Source: Flavobacteriales bacterium
GTDB lineage: Bacteria > Bacteroidota > Bacteroidia > Flavobacteriales_D > Crocinitomicaceae
DNA: 8,595 nt
Assembly: GCA_018665005.1 (NCBI GenBank)
Contig: JABJEE010000234.1
Location: forward strand, 1 to 8,595
Direction: 5' to 3'
In this document: positions 6,455 to 8,595 of the stretch, piece by piece
Position numbering within the stretch: position 1 is the stretch's first letter
Layout: the number at the start of each line of letters is the position of its first letter
Program-made: the position numbers and the translations under genes
Notes under the pieces: generated by a model
The model's input: only the letters and a program-made list of their open reading frames with translations
The model's database searches: none
Told to the model about the DNA's origin: nothing

Positions 6455-7156
6455 ATGACCAATAAAATTGTTGTTTTTTCAGGAGCAGGTATGAGCGCGG
6501 AAAGTGGAATAAAAACATTCAGAGATTCAAACGGTTTATGGGAAGATTACAACATCCATGACATTGCTACTCCAGAAGCTTGGGGGAAAAACTCAGATTT
6601 GGTTAATGAATTTTATAATCAACGTCGGAAACAAATAATTCAATCCCAGCCCAATTCCGCACATTATGCAATCGTGGAATTAGAAAAATATGCTGATGTT
6701 CAGATTATAACTCAAAACATTGACGATCTTCATGAGAGAGCTGGGTCGAGCAACGTTTTACATCTGCATGGGAATATTCGATACGCAAAGTCTTCAGGGC
6801 CAAATCAAGAAAAGAATTATTATCGAATCAATGGAGATGAACTTACCATAAAAGATGTGTGTCCAGAGGGTTTCCGATTAAGACCACACGTGGTATGGTT
6901 TGGTGAGCATGTCCCTATGATGGAAACAGCAGCATGTTATGTTAATGAGTCCACTCATTTTATCGTAATTGGCTCTTCCTTGCAAGTTTATCCTGCAGCG
7001 AACCTCGTGTTGTGTTGTTCTGAAAAAACTAAAAAATGGATTATCGACCCAAAAGCAGAAGAAATTAGTAATCCGTCTGGATTTACACGGATAAGCGAAA
7101 AAGCTGGAGATGGAGTAAGTGCAGTAATTAAGGAAATTATTACTTCCCTTTCTTGA
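6455..7156 (+). CDS. cobB: NAD-dependent protein deacylase, SIRT5/CobB-like sirtuin
   Basis: The 233-residue cytoplasmic enzyme should remove acyl groups from protein lysines using NAD, giving nicotinamide and O-acyl-ADP-ribose. Visible motifs are the NAD site GAGMSAESGIKTFRDSNGLW (10-29), QNID (87-90), the catalytic histidine H105 in LHLHG, RPHVVWFGE (143-151) and GSSLQVYPAA near residue 174. Y54 and R57 (FYNQRR) match the Tyr/Arg pair that binds acidic acyl chains in SIRT5 and E. coli CobB (Y92, R95), so desuccinylase or demalonylase activity is likely. The zinc module is altered. Between H105 and RPHVVWFGE only Cys136 remains, where E. coli CobB has its zinc cysteines. Related Bacteroidota proteins, as I recall them, share this loss. 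The start is ATG directly after an in-frame stop region, without a Shine-Dalgarno. The 3' end overlaps convergent hemD by 17 bp. Confidence 0.93.
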   Translation: MTNKIVVFSGAGMSAESGIKTFRDSNGLWEDYNIHDIATPEAWGKNSDLVNEFYNQRRKQIIQSQPNSAHYAIVELEKYADVQIITQNIDDLHERAGSSNVLHLHGNIRYAKSSGPNQEKNYYRINGDELTIKDVCPEGFRLRPHVVWFGEHVPMMETAACYVNESTHFIVIGSSLQVYPAANLVLCCSEKTKKWIIDPKAEEISNPSGFTRISEKAGDGVSAVIKEIITSLS

Positions 7157-7892
7157 GGTTATCCTTAATAAAAAACTCTATTGCACCTACCATCGACGGG
7201 GCTTTTGGATGCGGGGCCCTAATATTCGGTTTCAAACCATTTTTGGTGGCTGCTGTTGCGGTTGTTGCACCAAAAGTAGCGATCAAAGTGTTATTTTGCT
7301 TAAAATCCGGAAAGTTTTTAATGAGTGATTCAATGCCTCCTGGACTGAAAAACACCAAAACATCATAAAATACATTTTCCAATTCAGATAAATCAGCAGC
7401 AACTGTGCGATACAATACAGATTTCGTAAAACGAATATTATTCTCCTCTAGTGTATTTGGAATCACGTCCCTCAAAATATCCGTACAAGGCAGTAAAATG
7501 TTTTCAGACTTGTGTTTTTTAAGGATATCGACCAAATCATGAATGTTTTGATTACCAAAAAATATTTTTCTTTTTCTATATGCCACATATTTCTGCAAAT
7601 AGAGAGCGACTGCTTCAGATATACAAAAATACTTCATGGAATCTGGCACTTCAAATCGTGTTGCCTCGGCCATTCTAAAAAAATGATCTGCTGCTATTTT
7701 TGAAGTAAGTAGAACACCTGTAAAGTCTCCAAGATTGACTCTTTGGTCTCTAAATTCTTTAGGGCTTACACCTTCAACTTTTATAAAAGGTACAAAGTCT
7801 ATTTTAAGGTTTTGTCTTTCCGCTAGATCAAAATAAGGTGAGCGGTTACTTTGAGGTTTAGGTTGAGAGACGAGTATTGTTTTTATTGCCAA
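7140..7892 (-). CDS. hemD: Uroporphyrinogen-III synthase
   Basis: HemD cyclises hydroxymethylbilane to uroporphyrinogen III, with ring D inversion, in cytoplasmic heme and siroheme synthesis. Sequence conservation in this family is low, but several Bacteroidota hallmarks are clear: IKTILVSQPKPQSNRSPYFD at the start, GVLLTSKIAADHFFRMAE, VPDSMKYFCISEAVALYLQK, YRKRKIFFG, ILLPCTDILRDVIPNTLEE, VLVFFSPGGIESL and TFGATTATAATKNGL. The start is not an ATG. TTG at 7892 gives 250 residues and places IKTILVSQP as in relatives that begin MKVKTILVSQP. The frame also has a TTG at 7913 (257 residues), 7 bp after the DUF4271 stop. Neither has a Shine-Dalgarno, so translation may be coupled to the upstream gene. 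The gene is probably co-transcribed with DUF4271. No terminator is visible before the convergent sirtuin. Confidence 0.9.
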   Translation of the reverse strand: MAIKTILVSQPKPQSNRSPYFDLAERQNLKIDFVPFIKVEGVSPKEFRDQRVNLGDFTGVLLTSKIAADHFFRMAEATRFEVPDSMKYFCISEAVALYLQKYVAYRKRKIFFGNQNIHDLVDILKKHKSENILLPCTDILRDVIPNTLEENNIRFTKSVLYRTVAADLSELENVFYDVLVFFSPGGIESLIKNFPDFKQNNTLIATFGATTATAATKNGLKPNIRAPHPKAPSMVGAIEFFIKDNLKKGK

Positions 7893-7920
7893 AACTATTT
7901 TATTAAAATTCAATAATTCA

Positions 7921-8595
7921 TTAAAATAATTCTCTAAAAATCTTCCCTAAAACGACAAGAGGAAGTATTTCGAGGGTGCAAAGATACAAAATTATATATA
8001 ACCAATCGTAATTATTTGATTTTGCATATATTAAGCCTTTTACAATCCGTGTAAAAGGCAGTAAAAACAAGGCAAAATATATGATATATTTAATTACCTG
8101 AGAATGTTGCTCGTTTAACAAAATAAACAAGGCCAAAAGAAGTATAACCAAACCTAAAAAATTCCAGATCTGATGTGTGATCACAGACATGTTTTTCCTC
8201 AAGCCCGGGTTTTGAAGAAAAAAAGAGCTCAGCCGAAAACCAGCCTGTTGAATTAAAAAAAAGAAAAAAAGCATTAGAAACACCCTTGAAGCGAGCCGTT
8301 CCAATTCAATAGAGTCCTGGAGGACTGCAATCATACATATATTCAACGAGATGAATAGGTTTAAAGACAATAGTACATGTGCTGCAGGAGAAATGATTTC
8401 TGAGTTGCTGAAAGACTCATTGTAAAATTTACTTGACCAAAAATCTCTGAATACAATTTTAAAAAGATTGGGTGACATTAATCGTGATAAACCTATAAAA
8501 CCCAAACACACCATTATTAGAACCAGTAAGGTGTTTTTAAGCACATTCTCCCTTGGATAAAGCTGTATAACCTGAAATAAATTAAATAATTGATA
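7921..8595 (-). CDS. DUF4271 integral membrane protein, 5' end beyond window
   Basis: This is a polytopic inner-membrane protein of unknown function. Counting from a GTG at 8544 (207 residues), about six hydrophobic segments are visible near 5-22, 54-76, 88-110, 126-144, 150-170 and 180-202. RDFWSSKFYNE after the first helix resembles DUF4271 relatives. The frame stays open from the GTG to the window edge, with 17 more codons ending VIQLYPRENV, similar to the pre-helix segment of relatives, and no ATG occurs in it. The true start is therefore probably outside the window and the GTG is a default choice. The stop lies 7 bp before the first hemD start candidate, and this gene order recurs in Flavobacteriia from what I know. 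That suggests a shared transcript and perhaps a tetrapyrrole or envelope role, which is inference. Confidence 0.82.
   Translation of the reverse strand, partial: YQLFNLFQVIQLYPRENVLKNTLLVLIMVCLGFIGLSRLMSPNLFKIVFRDFWSSKFYNESFSNSEIISPAAHVLLSLNLFISLNICMIAVLQDSIELERLASRVFLMLFFFFLIQQAGFRLSSFFLQNPGLRKNMSVITHQIWNFLGLVILLLALFILLNEQHSQVIKYIIYFALFLLPFTRIVKGLIYAKSNNYDWLYIILYLCTLEILPLVVLGKIFRELF

Noticed and set aside
7153..7368. 71-codon open frame on the plus strand
   Set aside because: It is antisense to hemD; its Ala/Val-rich content mirrors the HemD codons on the other strand.
7512..7703. 63-codon open frame on the plus strand
   Set aside because: It is antisense to the middle of hemD, with no motif or independent support.

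Overview
The window looks like chromosomal DNA from a marine or freshwater member of the Bacteroidota, most likely order Flavobacteriales. The signs are AT-rich DNA, nearly no Shine-Dalgarno sequences, a secreted protein ending in a type IX secretion (T9SS) type A sorting domain, and a DUF4271 gene directly upstream of a Bacteroidota-style hemD. It reads as ordinary core and housekeeping sequence. I see no transposase, integrase, CRISPR array, tRNA or rRNA.

Layout from left to right: a minus-strand MltA-type lytic transglycosylase (22-1155) diverges from a plus-strand block. That block holds a large divergent PLP enzyme of the Cys/Met-metabolism family (1298-3142) and a DEAD-box-type RNA helicase with a DEVD motif II (3221-4579). 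A 303-bp gap follows (4580-4882). It holds a small decayed minus-strand reading frame, an in-frame imperfect duplication and a strong UUCG-loop terminator. The terminator belongs to the next minus-strand gene, a secreted thioredoxin-fold protein with a T9SS tail (4883-6382). A 72-bp divergent intergenic region separates that gene from a plus-strand SIRT5/CobB-like sirtuin (6455-7156). The sirtuin overlaps the end of the convergent hemD by 17 bp (7140-7892). A DUF4271 membrane protein gene lies just upstream of hemD on the same strand, and its frame is still open at the window edge (7921-8595).

Together the genes cover cell-wall turnover (MltA), amino-acid or sulfur PLP chemistry, RNA remodelling, an extracytoplasmic redox or adhesin-like protein, protein lysine deacylation, and tetrapyrrole synthesis with an associated membrane protein. 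Only DUF4271-hemD looks like an operon. I found no clear new system. The points most worth a second look are the oversized PLP enzyme, the sirtuin that lacks three of the four zinc cysteines, the DUF4271-hemD pair, and the decayed frame with a duplication after the helicase.
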